64,000 nucleotides of DNA from Cavia porcellus (GCF_034190915.1 NW_026947486.1:101413123-101477122), one strand, 5' to 3'; shown: positions 24,840-37,611, counted from the first letter of the stretch. The notes: generated by a model not told the origin, from the sequence alone. Made by a program: numbers and translations.

Positions 24840-24941
24840 TCCAACTGGAGCCTCTATGACCTGTAAGCCAAATAAACCTTTCCTACTTTAATTTGGGGAG
24901 TCAGGTATTTTGTCCCAGCCACAAGAAAAGTAACTAAGACA
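24840..24941 (+). mobile_element. MaLR LTR 3' end, truncated
   Basis: CAAATAAACCTTTCCTACTT, GGTATTTTGTCCCAGCCACA and AAAGTAACTAAGACA match the 3' end of the MaLR copies at 14562 and 28166. Confidence 0.65.
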
Positions 24942-24992
24942 TCCCATAATAGCTATTTCATTTTCTAAGGAGGACAGTCTTATCAAAATGCA

Positions 24993-25060
24993 AAAGTTTG
25001 GGGTAGGGCTCAGTGGTAGAGCACTTTCCCAGCATGTGTGAAGCCCTGGACTGATTTCTC
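24993..25060 (+). repeat. Diverged ID-like SINE
   Basis: GGGCTCAGTGGTAGAGCACT and GTGTGAAGCCCTGGA resemble an ID element closer to the general rodent consensus than the local family. Weak B box, no tail defined. Confidence 0.5.
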
Positions 25061-25639
25061 AGGATTGCAAAAGCCAAACAATGCAGAACCCTGTCCTCAC
25101 CTTTGACCCTGTGAGAGTCTGCAATAATTCATGCTCTATCTCTGGACAACATGCGCCTGGACCACACTTTAATCTTAACTGTATAGTTGTTTTACATCAG
25201 AGGCCTCAAAAGATCTGTGACTTTAGAAGTATGATAGCCAACACTTCTGTGTCTAAACACACAATTTATGTGAACTATGTATAATAAAATTAGAAACTAT
25301 GGAGTCATAACCAAGGCTGGATCCACGGATTGAGACATAAAGCATAGTGCTTTGTCTAAGACTGAGTTCCTGATTGGAACTGGAAGACAAAACTGCTGAG
25401 GATTGATCAGGGGATCTGGGGAGATGAGATGGATGCTGTGAATTCATCACATGAAAGGTCTAATAGGGAGATTTGGAGGTCAGGGAAAACCTTCAAGGGT
25501 AAGATAAATGATCTTCCTATCCATGGAACAGGTGTAAGACGACTCCATGCCAAGATAAGATCTTTTTACTCTCATGGCACCTTTCATTCATTTTATTCAA
25601 TCTTAAACTAGGAGAAGTGGGGATGGGATGTTCAGTGTT

Positions 25640-25968
25640 AAAATCTTATCAGAAAAGGTAAGGAAAGTGCTCTAATGTATATAACTGTATGTATGCTTAG
25701 GTGTGTAACATAGATGACCATATTACTCAGTTTCCATTAGATCATTAAACAGAATGTTTTGCACCGTCAATGTTTGAGTGTCTGTCCACTTTTTATGCTT
25801 TAATTTTATAACTTGAACAACTATTTCTAAGAGGATAATATGTAACTTATCAACTACTAATTTAGTGTTAATGTTTTTCTTTGAAATTCTACCCTTTTTC
25901 TGTTTTATCTTGTTTTTCTTTCTTTCTTTTGTAAGTTAATTTTCTTTAAAAAAATCCTATCAGAGACT
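25640..25968 (+). repeat. Interspersed repeat family G, copy 1
   Basis: About 300 bp alignable by eye to 45600-45955: shared blocks include GCTCTAATG, CAACTATTTCTAAGAGGATA (TTTCCAAGATGATA in the other) and ATAATATGTAA. Ends in a T-rich segment and CTTTAAAAAAA. The family is not identified; a 3'-end relationship to L1 is possible. Confidence 0.5.
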
Positions 25969-27030
25969 GTGATTCTAAGGTTCCAAGAACGACTCACATC
26001 ACTGTGACACCCTTGGGGTTCAACCAATCAGGATCTGGGTCTCAAAGAACCTGAGCGAGACACAGACAGGAGACATTGACTCTACATCCTTATCATCTCT
26101 TCGGTGTCGCTTCTAGAGAAACTACAGTGATCTGAGAGGTAAAATAGCCTGATATAATGCAGCACCTGTTGGCGCCATTGCCTACCTCAACCCAGTGGGG
26201 TTTACAGTCTCCACCTGGTACTGGGTGTAGGAGTCAGGGTGGGATCAGTTATTTGTTCAAATTGATAGAGAGATACTTGATTTCAGGCCATAGATACAGG
26301 CTTTCTCACTTCCAATCCCACATCTGTGTCCCTTTGAGCACGTTACTATCAACCCTGGGACCCAAATATCGAGAACACAGTGAGCCTCTGTCCCTGGCCT
26401 TGGCACCATTTCAGAGTCAAAGAAATTACTAAGCAAGCTTTTGGGGTTGAGGCCTGGGAAGTTGTGGCAGTAGGACTGGCAGATTAGTTCAGGTTTGCGG
26501 GGGGGGGTGTCTTAAGCTATGATAGACTTTGTCTTCTTCTGTTGTTGTCTGGTTTCAGGGAGGACTCGAAACAGACCCTGCATCTCTGGCTTTCTGCTTT
26601 GTTTTCATTCCTCTGTGATAACCCTTGACATTCGCTCTTGTGGATCTTGAACAGACCAGTTAACACATAGGTCCTTGCACTCAGTCCTTTTTCTGTAAGA
26701 TGCATATAGCAGTTTTTCTTTAACTCTGACTGTGGCAGGTACAGGGAACCATGCAGAAAAGTCCCAACTGTCCCAAACTTGGACTAACGGAGAATATATC
26801 CAGGAGAGCTAGCAGTCACCATGCAGCACACAGGGTCCATCTGTGAGTCTGTTAGTAAGAAAAAGTGGTGAAAACTCACACATTTACTCATTGAAACAGG
26901 AATTGAAAAGGTGTCAGTGAAACACAAGAGAGGCTATGTACACAGAGCCATTTACTGTGGTATAATGGGAGAAATGAAAAAACTGGCACTACAAATGAGA
27001 CCATACCCCAAAGCACGTCCTGTAACTACT

Positions 27031-27034
<4 letters not shown>
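25969..27034. other. Intergenic interval
   Basis: CAACCAATCAGGATCTGGG near 26018 is a CCAAT-type sequence without a convincing promoter or first exon. No repeat was recognised. Confidence 0.35.

Positions 27035-27123
<89 letters not shown>
27035..27123. repeat. Compound (TC)n(TG)n microsatellite
   Basis: Uninterrupted TC to about 27087, then TG to 27123. The apparent open frame through it is low-complexity. Confidence 0.95.
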
Positions 27124-27125
<2 letters not shown>

Positions 27126-27220
27126 GTGTGTGGTTGTGTAGAAGTCTCTGATTCTGCCTGATTCTATGAGTTTCCTTATCCGTTTGAGACTTTCTCTCTG
27201 TTGCTGTCTTCTTGAGGCAG

Positions 27221-27470
27221 TGAGTGGAGTCTACCAGGCATCAGTTATGGATAAAGATCAATCAGTGGCCAGTCCCAGTGCATCAGATATAAATATGGAG
27301 AAGGAGACAAATGAAGAGTTAAAACCCTTCAGTCCCAGCACATCATATGTGACGTGGAGGAGGACCCAAACAAAGAACTCAGTCCTCGCACGGTCTCTAG
27401 TAACATCCTGATCTACTTAATCAATAGACAACTGGGCAGACCCAGAAATGATGTGGATCTGTCCCAGTGG
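27221..27470 (+). pseudogene. Possible relic exon of an unrecognised gene
   Basis: Pyrimidine-rich sequence and CTTGAGGCAG precede 27221. One frame reads MDKDQSVASPSASDINMEKE... to ...PSTSY. After a one-base shift the next frame continues without stops as DVEEDPNKELSPRTVSS and then NILIYLINRQLGRPRNDVDL, ending SQW against GTATGA, a plausible donor at 27471. The second segment is not low-complexity and looks like real protein, but I cannot name the family. The frameshift suggests a pseudogene or a sequencing error. Confidence 0.35.
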
Positions 27471-28165
27471 GTATGAATGTTGATGTAAAAAGCTTGAGAG
27501 AAAAGAGGACTTTTGTCTACAGTCATATGATTCATTTATGTCTACTTGAATTGAAAAATATTTTAATGACTCTTGAAATGCTTTAGCTATTAAAAAAACT
27601 TATTTTTTCCAGTTCATTGGTCTAAAGTGTATTTTCTGACATAATCTTCTAGGTCACACTAGATAGGAGATTCTGTCCATTCCAATATTCCACACAGGAG
27701 CTCTCAAACTCAAGGGTAATCATGACATAAAGCTACATATTACATATCTTTGTGGTGTGAGGAATATGGGAAATAAGTGTGTGTGTCCAGATCCTATAAA
27801 GGACTTGGCTATTCACCAAAAAGCCCCCTCTTCCTAATCATTTTTGAGAGGCATCCATTGTGTTCCACTCTCAAACCTATCTTCTTGCATCAGTGAAAAG
27901 ATATCATTCAATAGCAGGCAATGGGATCTGTGGGGGCTTAAAATACCTTCTAATATCTCACAGAGGCTACAGAGAATTCCAGATATGAGGCCTCTGTCTC
28001 TTGTCCCCAAAGTATTACAATGCAAAATCACTTTTACTATGGTGAGCAAACCTATTCAGGCCACAGCCAATTAAGAGAATTTGTATTGCCCACACCCCTC
28101 TGAAGCCAACCAAAAGTCAGTAAGACTTGTGAGATGCTTCAAATTCAAAAAGCTCTGTCATCAAG

Positions 28166-28561
28166 TGTTGGGCCTTGCATCTAGATGTACTTGCAAAGCC
28201 TTATGTGCTCACAGGTGGGGCTTTCCAGAGGTGGCTGGATCTAGACTATGCAATATTAAGATTAAAAGTACGTATTAACTAAATTTAGTATAGCCCTGGG
28301 TGTGGATAATGGAAGGTCGACACTGGGTCTAAATGGCACCAATCAATAGGTTTGTAACCTGGATGTAAAGATGGAAGGCAGATTGCTGCTGCTTGTTGCT
28401 TATAGCCTCCTATCGGCTCTTCTAGGGACTGTTTTTCCTCTATGATGCCTTGGAGCTATCTATGTACTGAAACCTCTACAAACCGAGCCAAAATAAACCT
28501 TTCCTCCTTTAACATGTGGGTGTCAGGTATTTTGTCTCAACAACGAGAAAGTAAGACACCA
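28166..28561 (+). mobile_element. MaLR LTR, sense
   Basis: Shares AGAGGTGGCTGGATCTAG, CCCTGGGTGTGG, GGCACCAATCAATAGG, AAAATAAACCTTTCC and GGTATTTTGTCTCAAC with the copy at 14562-14991. The start is set by alignment to that copy. Confidence 0.65.
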
Positions 28562-30000
28562 GTGGAATGGGCAGGGCAAGCTCAATACTCACCCTGTGTA
28601 ACTATTCATGAGAATTGTATCAGAAACTGTACGCTGAGAATCAAGAGTTAAGTTGACAGGAAGAATGAGGAAGCCAAGAGATGGGAGCAGTGGGAAAAGC
28701 ACAAGCCTACAAGTGAGATGGAATGAACTCTGAAAATATTCTAAGCACCAATCTTGTTCTTTAAGGGGAGGTGCAAAGCCGTACTTTCTGTGCCACTTCT
28801 TCTTTCCCCAACTATTGCATCCTCAGGTCATAGAACATTTCTGCACCTCTTTCCTGTCTCTCCTTTTGCATCTACAGCTCCACACTGTCTTTGTCCTCTT
28901 AGCTTTGTCTCTTCCCTATCCTTACTGTGTGGAACAAGTTAAACTCTCTGGGTCTTTTCCACTCTCCTCTCTATTCCTGTGCCCTTTGGTGTCCATACTC
29001 CGGTGGGGCAGTGCAAAAATACAGCTCTAGTCCATCCTCAGAGGTGCAGGTGAGGCTAGGAGACAGAGAGAGGAGAGGCATCTGAAGACATCTGGGCCCA
29101 TGACCCCTTTTCTGGCTACATACTACCAAACCTTGGCCATGAGAGACACAAGGAAGGCCAAGGGTAAAGACGTAGCAGGAGTGTGAGCAGGAGACAGACC
29201 AGAAGATCAGACAGTCAAAGAGCAGCATCCTACACTGCATGCTCACCCAAGCACAGAGAGCATTTAGCATGGCATATGACACCAAGAAGCTAGGGGGAAT
29301 GGTACAATGATCTTACTGAAGGAAAAGAAGGCAGCTCAGTGAGAAGAGCTGAACTAATAAAGTATAAGGAGTAAGACTTGGCTATGTAAAAGGATTCACG
29401 GTAGCATGGGAGAAACTTGCTGTGTAACCATCCAGGGTCACAATCTGCTGCACCCTCAGAGTAACTGGTAGAAATGGTTAGACTTCTAGTGGTGAGTTCC
29501 CCACTAGAGGCAGGCATGTGGCTGGTTCTCATCCTCCCAGCACTGGGCATTCACTCACTGGTTCATCCCACAAGGTGTGGTGGCTTCCCGTATGCCAAGT
29601 GCTAGGGCTGTGGTTCTGACTCCATGGATTCCCCATCTCTCAATTCTGCAGTGGGGCTGAGGTGGAGGTGTGTTCTCTGAGAGCAACAGCACATGGTCAC
29701 CCCACTTAGGTGTGATTCAGTCACAGCTGCTGTTACCAAATGTCCTCCCTGGCCTGAGGGGGTTACTTGAGCACCTGGGGAAACACACTTGTCGGGGTGC
29801 ACAGGTTTTCTTCATCTTTTTATGAAGCAAACTCCAGAATTCCTTTCTTTAGTTTCCTGAGGAGGAGAACTTTACTGGGCCACTGGGAATGGGGTTGCTG
29901 ATATTACATGTCCTCAGTTCCTTTTGGGACACATGCCTTGAACAAAAGGAAAGAAGACAAGGGTCTTCACTAACAGTTGACAGATTATGGAGTCTGGCTC
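28562..30000. other. Intergenic interval
   Basis: No recognised gene or repeat. Overlapping open frames on both strands show no domain. Confidence 0.35.
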
Positions 30001-30019
30001 AAATCTGGCCTACTCTGAT

Positions 30020-30132
30020 GTTTTGTTTTGTTTTGTTTTTTGGTGTTTTGTTTTGTTTTTGTACTAGAGATCAAACTTTCAATTGCACACTTTCCAGGCA
30101 GGTGCTTATGCCGCTAACCTAAATCTCCAGCT
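30020..30132 (-). repeat. tRNA-like SINE, antisense, with TTTTG tail
   Basis: A (GTTTT)n tail is followed by GTACTAGAGATCAAACT, CAGGCAGGTGCTTATG and TAAATCTCCAGC, the complement of the SINE head. Confidence 0.7.
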
Positions 30133-30666
30133 TGATTTATTTTTAAAAAGATTTTAGAGACATAATCTATGCAAAATCAAATCACTCAATTAAAGTGTAC
30201 TGTACAACTATCACCACTAAGCAATTTTACAATATATCTGTTCTTTTTAAAACAAGCAGAACCCTTGGCTGTCACTTCCAATTTGTACAGCTTGTTTTAT
30301 AAATCAACTTTATTACAACATGGCTACATCCTTCATGTCCTTATTGTCCACCAGGACTGCTTTTTAGCACCACAATGGCAAAGACAAGAATTTACAGAAT
30401 AAAGCACAAGGCTCCACAATGAACTTACTCTCATTCATTGCATCTGTCAACATGGTATTCCTGGTATGTACTTCTCTTCCCAGGCATTTTCTAGAGTGGT
30501 GTACTGGTTGCTGGGTCAAGTAGGCAGATTGGAGTAGTGACAAGATAGTATTAATTTTCTCTGGAGCATGATCTAAGGTCTTAACTGTACTGAAAACTAT
30601 GCAATCCATGCCAGGATGCATGCCCCAGAGCCACTTAAGGAGAGCCCTAATTCTGTACTTCATCCC

Positions 30667-31076
30667 TGTCTTAGTTATTTTCATTGCCACTGGGATACAG
30701 TACCCTATATCCAAAAAATAATGGAGGAAAGGATTATTTTGGCTCACAGTTTGTGGAAGCTGCAGTCCATAGTAGGCTGGCTCTAAGGCAGGGCAGAATA
30801 GTAGAGAGGCAAGCAGAGGAGAAACAGCTCCTGGGATGGCAGCGAGAAACCGAGAAGATCAAGGGAAGAGAAAGGCAGATAAATCCTTTTAGGCCATGCC
30901 CCCAGTGACATGCCTCCTCCAGGGTGTGTCACCTCTCAGCATCACAGTTAGCCATAGACTCATCCATTGATTAATCCACCAATGAGTAGCATGTACCCAT
31001 GATTTATGCACTTCCTCAAAGCTCCATCTATGAACCCATAATGCTTTGAAGGGACATCTAGATATAAACCATAACA
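30667..31076 (-). mobile_element. MaLR LTR, antisense
   Basis: Starts TGTCTTAGTTATTTTC and ends TATAAACCATAACA, the antisense of a TGTTATGGTTTATA start. Internal GGAAAGGATTATTTTGGCTC is a usual antisense MaLR landmark. No clean target duplication. Confidence 0.65.
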
Positions 31077-32880
31077 GTCTCCGAACACAAGATGAGTATG
31101 AAAACTTTCAGTTTAGATTCACTAGATCTCACTGAGAGGCTCGTTTGAATCCCAGAGTGGGACACAAAGCAGCAAAATCTGGAGCTCAGGAGACAGCAGC
31201 TTCAATACCTACTTGGATTGAGCGCAAATTTGACTACAAAATGCTGGCCACAAAGAAGAGAGACCCCTGGTGGTGGTGATCAGTATCTTCACATCCTATC
31301 ACAGGGCCAGCTGTGGGGAGCATATGCACAGACTGTCATAGCTGCTTTGGTAAGAAAGTATGAATAAGTTTCACTGGAGGGCAGGGGAATTCTCACTACT
31401 CAGAATGATATCCCCTGTCTGTAAGTTCTGTGTTTCTGGGTCTGGCCTTCACTACTAGAGACAGGTTTCTGACTAGTGAATCTAACTTCTTTAGAAATCA
31501 TAGGAATCAACCTAAGCTGGATGAAGGGGAAATACGGAATTTTCTGACTCACATATTTAAATGATCATTTGTGGCTAGTTTCAGGGTTCAGTGGGCTCCT
31601 ATATGCCCTTGACATACCTCTGTCACAGTGTGTGTGTGCAAGAATGTGTGTGTTTGTGTGTGTGTGTGTGTTATTGACACTATTAGATGTTCCAATTTTA
31701 TCTTGTATAATCCCCATCTCAGCTTTAGAATCAGTCATTTCATCTATCAGGCTCTAAGACTATGAAAGGAGTGTGCATTGGCTTGATGGTCACAGAAGTC
31801 TAAGAACTGACTGCTTCATTGAGCTTAGGATGCTGATGATGCCTGTTCCCCCTGGGAGACGGGCTTTCCCCAAGCTCTGAAGCTTTCTTCCCAGTATCAG
31901 CATGAGCAATTCAATAGAAGTGTCATGGGAGAAAGAGGCAAGAATAGGGGTGCTGAGACCTTGTTGCTGGGGAGAAGGGCAGCAGCCCTGTGGTGAAAAA
32001 TAGAGAAGACGCATGCAGGGACATGTGGGAGAGGAAGAATCATCTGTGAGTGACAGAAAAGGGCCTCCTAAGAGGATTGCTCTGGGAGGAGGAAGGTGCT
32101 GGTGCAGTGACAGCGAAACTTTCAGAACGTTCCTAATAACAAACATCCTGCTACAACACGTGTAGGTCACCACTATCGTGCTAAAGGAACAAAGGAAGTT
32201 TCCACGCTGTCTGGAAACTCTATTGTCTCCTTCATTTCATGGAATCCTCAGAAAGAAAGACAGGAATGCACGAAGCAGGTAGTGCAGAAGGTGACATAGA
32301 TTACAATGATTGCTCCCGATATCCCAAGGGTTATAACAACATACATCCATTCCTCTAGGCGCAGTCTCTGCTCCATAAAACTAAAAATGCTGAAGAAAGA
32401 AGGCAGCTGAGGCAGCAAGATATCCAGAATCATAGGATCACAGTAAACGAACACTAGGGGATTTTTCTTTTCCATTTTTCTCCCTACACTGGGGGTAGAA
32501 GATGGGGCCTTGCCCAAGATAGGCAACTTTTCAGTCTCTGAGCCACAACCGCAGCCTAGCAGACTTCTTGCTGGAATACAAAATCCCAAGTTTCCAATCA
32601 TTCAATAGCCCCCCGCCCAGCACACAGAAAAAGCCCTGTGCCCACCAGGTCTCAGGCTCCCTTCCCATACAGATGCACTCTGTGATTGGTAGCACTGGCA
32701 ATGGAGCACTCACCACAACAAAGTGATTGCTCTAAGAACTCTCTCCTTCAACAGGTCCAACACTGATCATCCCTAACCAGGGCATTTGTTGCTGGGAAGT
32801 AAAGCATAATGAATCTGGTTAGAAATGCCAAGCTTGGAAAATGTTCCCCATCTGAGAGGGAAATTTTGCCTCAAGAATCT
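31077..32880. other. Intergenic interval with a (TG)n microsatellite
   Basis: An interrupted (TG)n tract lies at 31627-31672. No exon or recognised repeat elsewhere. Confidence 0.4.
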
Positions 32881-32886
32881 CCCAAC

Positions 32887-32985
32887 AGGGACTAGGGATT
32901 TGGCTCAGTGGCTCGAGTGCTTGCCTGGTAAGCACAAAGTCATGAGTTTGAGTCCTAGTACCGAACACAAAACGAACAAAACAAA
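32887..32985 (+). repeat. tRNA-like SINE with short target duplication
   Basis: GGGATTTGGCTCAGTGGCTC and GAGTTTGAGTCCTAGTACC, then a CAAAAC-type tail. CTCCCAA occurs on both sides. Confidence 0.75.
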
Positions 32986-33359
32986 AACTCCCAATACTGC
33001 AACATTCTTCTCAGAGAAATCAGCAGAATCTTTTCTCCTATATGGAGCCTCAGGATAGCAAGGCCAGGGGAAACACCTTTCACCCTCTCAAGCAGCATCA
33101 GGCGCAAACATATGTAATAAAACATACGTAACAACATAGTACTAAACAATCTCTGAAAAGTTAGACCATCATTAAAATATAGCCTACAATCAAGAGACAT
33201 GGTCCAGCAATGTGCTTTACACAAGAAACACATTTAATACAAATGGAGTCTTTAGACTGAAAGTCAAAGATGAGAAAACAACGCTCTATGTGACAGAGAA
33301 CCAGAAAAAAAGTGGGGGTAGCTTGCAGATCAGCTACAGATAAATTAGAAAGCCATGAC

Positions 33360-33775
33360 ACTTTTATACAATGGAAAACTACTCAGCTATAAAGAAAGGT
33401 AACCTTGAGGCTCTTATAGGTAAATGGGTACAACTTGAGATCATGCTCAGAGGTAAAACGGTTCAGGATCACTTAGGTGAATAGCCGGTTGCCTCCCTAG
33501 CATAAAAACTAAAGGAGTTAGTGAGATACAAAATGCACAATGCACCCTGTGAAAGTGAGAGGAATTGTCTAAAAAGGGAAGGCAGTGGCCATTGTTAATC
33601 TATTACCATGATTTGAAAGCCATATTGTTTTCATCTTTCTGTTTAGTTTGGTTTTATTCTGTTTCAGTTTATCTAACCGTATTATATTTGCTGGCATGGA
33701 AACCTATTCCAGAAATAACAAAATACATCATAGTAACCATTAAAAAATAAATAAAATAAAATACAGCCCACAAAA
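33360..33775 (+). mobile_element. L1 3' end followed by T-rich tail segment
   Basis: Begins with TACAATGGAAAACTACTCAG and CTATAAAGAAAGG, the conserved L1 3' signature, and ends with a T-rich segment (TTAGTTTGGTTTTATTCTGT) and AATAAATAAAATAAAATAC. The T-rich segment resembles the distal part of retroposon family F. Confidence 0.6.
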
Positions 33776-33824
33776 GTAAGCCAGGATGTACTGTAGAATC
33801 TAAAGAACAGCACAACTCACAACT

Positions 33825-34270
33825 AAATCTTGTAAATAGTCTATATGTCCATCAACTGCTGACTGGATAAAGGAAATGTGGAATTTGTACATGACGGAGT
33901 GCTACTCTGCCATAAAGAAAGATAAACAAGCGATTTGTAGGCAAATTAGATGTACTTAGAGACCATGATGCTAAGTGAAATAAATCCAACACAAAACTTC
34001 AAGTATCACAGTTTTTTTTCCATATGAGAAACCCAAAATATAAATAAATTAAAGAGCAAAATAAAAGAAAGTAAGACGTAGGGAAATAGCTCTCTCGCAA
34101 ATGAGAAGGGGATCAAGAGATGGAGGGAGGGGATGAAAGGAGACAAAACAAATTACTATTTGTTATGTACATTTACCAACTCCACACAAGGAATAGAAAC
34201 AGTACAGTACGTACTGTAAACATGTACTAATAAAAGTATAAGTAAAATAAGTGAACAAAAAATACTGTAA
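33825..34270 (+). mobile_element. L1 3' end
   Basis: CTATATGTCCATCAACTGCT, GACCATGATGCTAAGTGAAA and TATGAGAAACCCAAAATATA, then CATGTACTAATAAAAGTATA. A second independent L1 3' end directly after the one at 33360-33775. Confidence 0.75.
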
Positions 34271-34692
34271 AATAAAATACAAAGTTTAAATAGCACCTAA
34301 CAGCTGACATAGTGTCCTAAATTCTAAGATGTAATAAAGACATCTCTTTCTCATACAAAAAAATTGGGAAAGTCATAATTTTCATGACAAAAAGTAATCG
34401 ACCTGGCCCTAACATAAAAATGAATGAGGTATCACAGTTGTCTGACAAGGGTTTTAAAACAGCTGTCATGAAAATAATTCAAAAAGGGATTATAAATTCC
34501 CTTGACATAAAAGAAAAATAGAAAATGCTCCTCTGGCAACATGGCCCCTTGGAGTCCGATGAGTCTGGCTCATAGCCCTGCCCCCCAGGGTCTGCCGCGC
34601 ACAGCCCCTCCCCCCGCCGAGGCCTGGGCACCCAAAGTTTTGCAGCGCCACTGCTCACATCCTGGCCAAAAGAAGAAAGAAACAAACAAGTG

Positions 34693-34790
34693 GACCGGGG
34701 ATTTAGTTCAGTGGCACAAGCACCTGCCTGCCAAGCATGAGGTCCTGAGTTCAATACCCAATTACAATAACAACAGCAATAACAACAAAA
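34693..34790 (+). repeat. tRNA-like SINE
   Basis: GGGGATTTAGTTCAGTGGCA and GAGTTCAATACCCAATTAC with a CAATAA/CAACAA tail. Confidence 0.75.
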
Positions 34791-35058
34791 CACCAGGAAC
34801 TAGAGCTTAGCCCTTTTACAAAAGGGAGGGCCTTCTAAAAAGCTTTCTAAATTTAAAACAGGGAACCAACATCATTACCAGGGACACAGAGAGGGCCACC
34901 AGGGCCCTGAGCCAATTCTCTGAGGGTGGAGGGTGGGAATGGGACAAGCTGGGAGAGCTGGCTTCAAATCCATGCACCAGTGAGGCAGACAATTCCCGAA
35001 GGTGGTAGGGAGCCAGGGAGGACCCAAGGGGACACCCAACATGTAAAGAGGCTTTCTA

Positions 35059-35061
<3 letters not shown>

Positions 35062-35111
<50 letters not shown>
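35062..35111. repeat. (TC)n microsatellite
   Basis: About 50 bases of uninterrupted TC dinucleotide. Confidence 0.95.
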
Positions 35112-35113
<2 letters not shown>

Positions 35114-35389
35114 GCTCACTCGACTGAGCCAATAACAAAGTACACCCCTGAAATGTCTTCTTAAGCACTGGAGAGAGTTAGATCCCCAAAACTTTAAAAA
35201 ACAATGTCCAAGAAAGGCCTTTACACTTCACTGCACTAGAACCTGGCCAGGGTACCCCTGTAGAAAGCCAAGAGAGGTAACCATATAAAGAGAGTACAAA
35301 TCACAACCATTCGCCAGTTAGATCTGTTTTGTAGAAAGAAAGGAAAATGGAGTGAAATGGCTTATATTCAAGTGTTCTTTATTCTTTTG

Positions 35390-35640
35390 TTTAAATATGC
35401 AACACCTAAAGTTAAAGGAGGAAAGGTTTATTTAGCTTACAGTTTGAGGAGGTTTTGTTCCGTAATTGGCTGGCCCCAAAGCAAGGTGACACAGGGCAGA
35501 GGGGCAACTGTTCAAGAAGGCGCAAAATAGCAAAAGAAACAAAACAGGGAGAGATTGTTAATTATTGTTAAAAAGCACCCAAGTATATGTCTTACTAACC
35601 CTCCTCAATTAGCTGGTTGGGGACCAAACCAACTTTCCTT
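35390..35640 (-). repeat. Probable antisense MaLR LTR fragment
   Basis: GGAGGAAAGGTTTATTTAGC, CTTACAGTTTG and GGCTGGCCCCAAAGCAAGG follow the same order as in the copy at 30667-31076. It ends just before the first ERV-2 sequence; a 25-base A run follows at about 35683. Confidence 0.45.
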
Positions 35641-35754
35641 GTCCCATTGGAAAAAGTTCAGACTTTGAGCCTCCAATAGAAAAAAAAAAAAAAAAAAAAA
35701 AAAAAAAGCACAACCCAGAGAGCGTCCTAGAAAAGAGTGCAGACTTAAAAGAAA

Positions 35755-36700
35755 TTAAACAATATCTAGAGAGTTACAGGAATGACCCTGATGGATATAT
35801 ACAAGCTTTCCTCAGCATCACCTCTCTTTTCAAACTCACTTGAAAGGACACAAAGTTTCTCTTTAATGAGACCTTAAACTGAAGAAAAAATAAGTCATGA
35901 AAGCTGCATTGAGAGTAGGAAATGTCTATTTTGAGTGCCCAAAAATACAATGAATGAAATAGGTGACAATGAAGATCCTCCATATGGCCCTATTGAGGAA
36001 GAGGCCTATCTCTTATCTCTCATCACGCCCCACTGAGATTATCCAACATCCCTTGAAGAAAAGGCCCATTCACCTAATCTCTATTACATTACCAAAAAAG
36101 GACTAAGGGCAGCAAGGGTCAAGCCCATGAAATTACGCTAAACTGGGACAAATTTATCAGGAAAAAGAAGAACCCCCATCTGTAACTTATAAAACGCCTC
36201 AGAGATACTATGGCCAAGTACATCCTACTAGATCCTAAAAGTATGCAAGGTGAGGTCCTCCTCAAAGACAAATTTATCACCCAGTTTGCCTCTGATATCC
36301 ACCACATATCTTAAAGCTGACAGCTGAACCCAACAAAGGTTATTTGAGCTAGATGATTATCTCCAGAAGGCTACAAAGACAGTTTTCAAAAGAGATCAAA
36401 AGAAAGTTCAACATGGAAAAAAAGAGAGACATAAGAAATTAGTTGCTGCTCTTCAGGGTTGCCCAAATAATGAAACCAAACTTTGCTGTGACTACAAAAA
36501 TCCTTGACACTTTAAAAAGAACTGCCCCCCAACAAAAAACAAAGAAACCCAAAATAAACCTCCCAGCCCTTGTCCTGCTCATCAGAAGGACCACTGAAAG
36601 AGCCAATGTCCCCTTCAGAACCAAAAACTTTCCAGTGAGGGTCCCAGGGGCTTAATATTCAGGCTCCCCTCACTCCTATTCAAACAGAAGAGCCCTGGGC
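35755..36700 (+). pseudogene. ERV-2 gag relic (capsid, nucleocapsid)
   Basis: At 35757-35810 the frame reads KQYLESYRNDPDGYIQAF, a capsid amino-terminal signature of gamma-like elements. At 36481-36528 it reads LCCDYKNP, a stop, then HFKKNCP. That is a single CCHC zinc knuckle in which the second Cys is Tyr and the Gly before His is a stop codon. Further stops lie between. The nucleocapsid would bind genomic RNA; this copy cannot. Confidence 0.7.
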
Positions 36701-36714
36701 TGACATTAATGGGG

Positions 36715-36800
36715 GGCAAGTTCATAGACTTTTTGGTGGACACTGGCACATGGTTTCCTGTTTTTGCTTTCTCCTCCAAACCATGCTTTATGTGCACATG
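36715..36800 (+). pseudogene. ERV-2 protease relic
   Basis: The frame at 36721-36750 reads FIDFLVDTGT, an intact aspartic protease active-site triad (Asp-Thr-Gly) in the expected position between the zinc knuckle and reverse transcriptase. The flanking sequence frame-shifts within a few codons. Confidence 0.75.
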
Positions 36801-37365
36801 CTTTATGTTGAGGGCATTTCAGGACACCCTGTAGAAAGATTCTTCTCTAAACCTATTTTGTGTACCTGGGCAGAATTGAATTTTGTCCACTATTTTCTAA
36901 TAATGCCTGAAATCCCAACCCTGCTGCTAGAAAAAAAAATTTACTCTCCAAAGCTCACATTCAAATCCTACTTCCTCTGAGGCACAGCTCCATGGGAATT
37001 TCCCCTTCCAAAAATTACAGGTAGACACAGCTGTATGGACAGATGGACACATAGTGGGGAGGGCAAAGACAACTTCACCAGTTCAGATTCATCCCATAGA
37101 CCTTACACGTTTTCCCCACCAGAGACAGTACCCACCTCATCACAAAGTAAAAGAATGACTACAGCCTACAGTCCAAGGACTACTTAATCAGGGACTCTTA
37201 TGAGAGGCTGTCAGCCTCTATAATATTCCCAGCATCAACATTAGGAAAGAGCCTAATAATAAGTGGATCTTGGGCCTCATCAGTGAGGCTGCGGTGCCTC
37301 TGTATCCAGCTGTGCCTGATTCCTAAACTTTGTTGACACAAACTCTGGCCTCAGCCAACTTCTTT

Positions 37366-37611
37366 TTTTTTAAAGAGATTAAGACGAAACAGGACATAAC
37401 AAAGCAGATCAGAACAGAACAATGTAAGCAACACAGTATTTCACCAGAAGACAAGCTGTAATTAACAGTAACTACCATAATGTCTCTTTCTTTGAAATAG
37501 TTGAGTATAACTTCATATACAATAGTATCAAACATAACAAAATAGTATAAAAAGCATTCAAGAGAATGAAAGTACTACAGGGATTTCAGAACCAAATAAC
37601 AGAAAACAAAA
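37366..37611 (-). mobile_element. Retroposon family F, 5'-truncated copy inside ERV-2 RT
   Basis: Flanked by CAACTTCTTT on both sides (37356-37365 and 37612-37621), a 10-bp target duplication. It starts with a T run (complement of poly(A)), then TTAAAGAGATTAAGACGAAAC, parallel to the copy at 18178. The RT reading resumes immediately after, so it entered an existing provirus. Confidence 0.8.

Noticed and set aside
27035..27123. Open frame through a microsatellite with a Cys/Val-repeat tail
   Set aside because: Low-complexity translation of (TC)n(TG)n.
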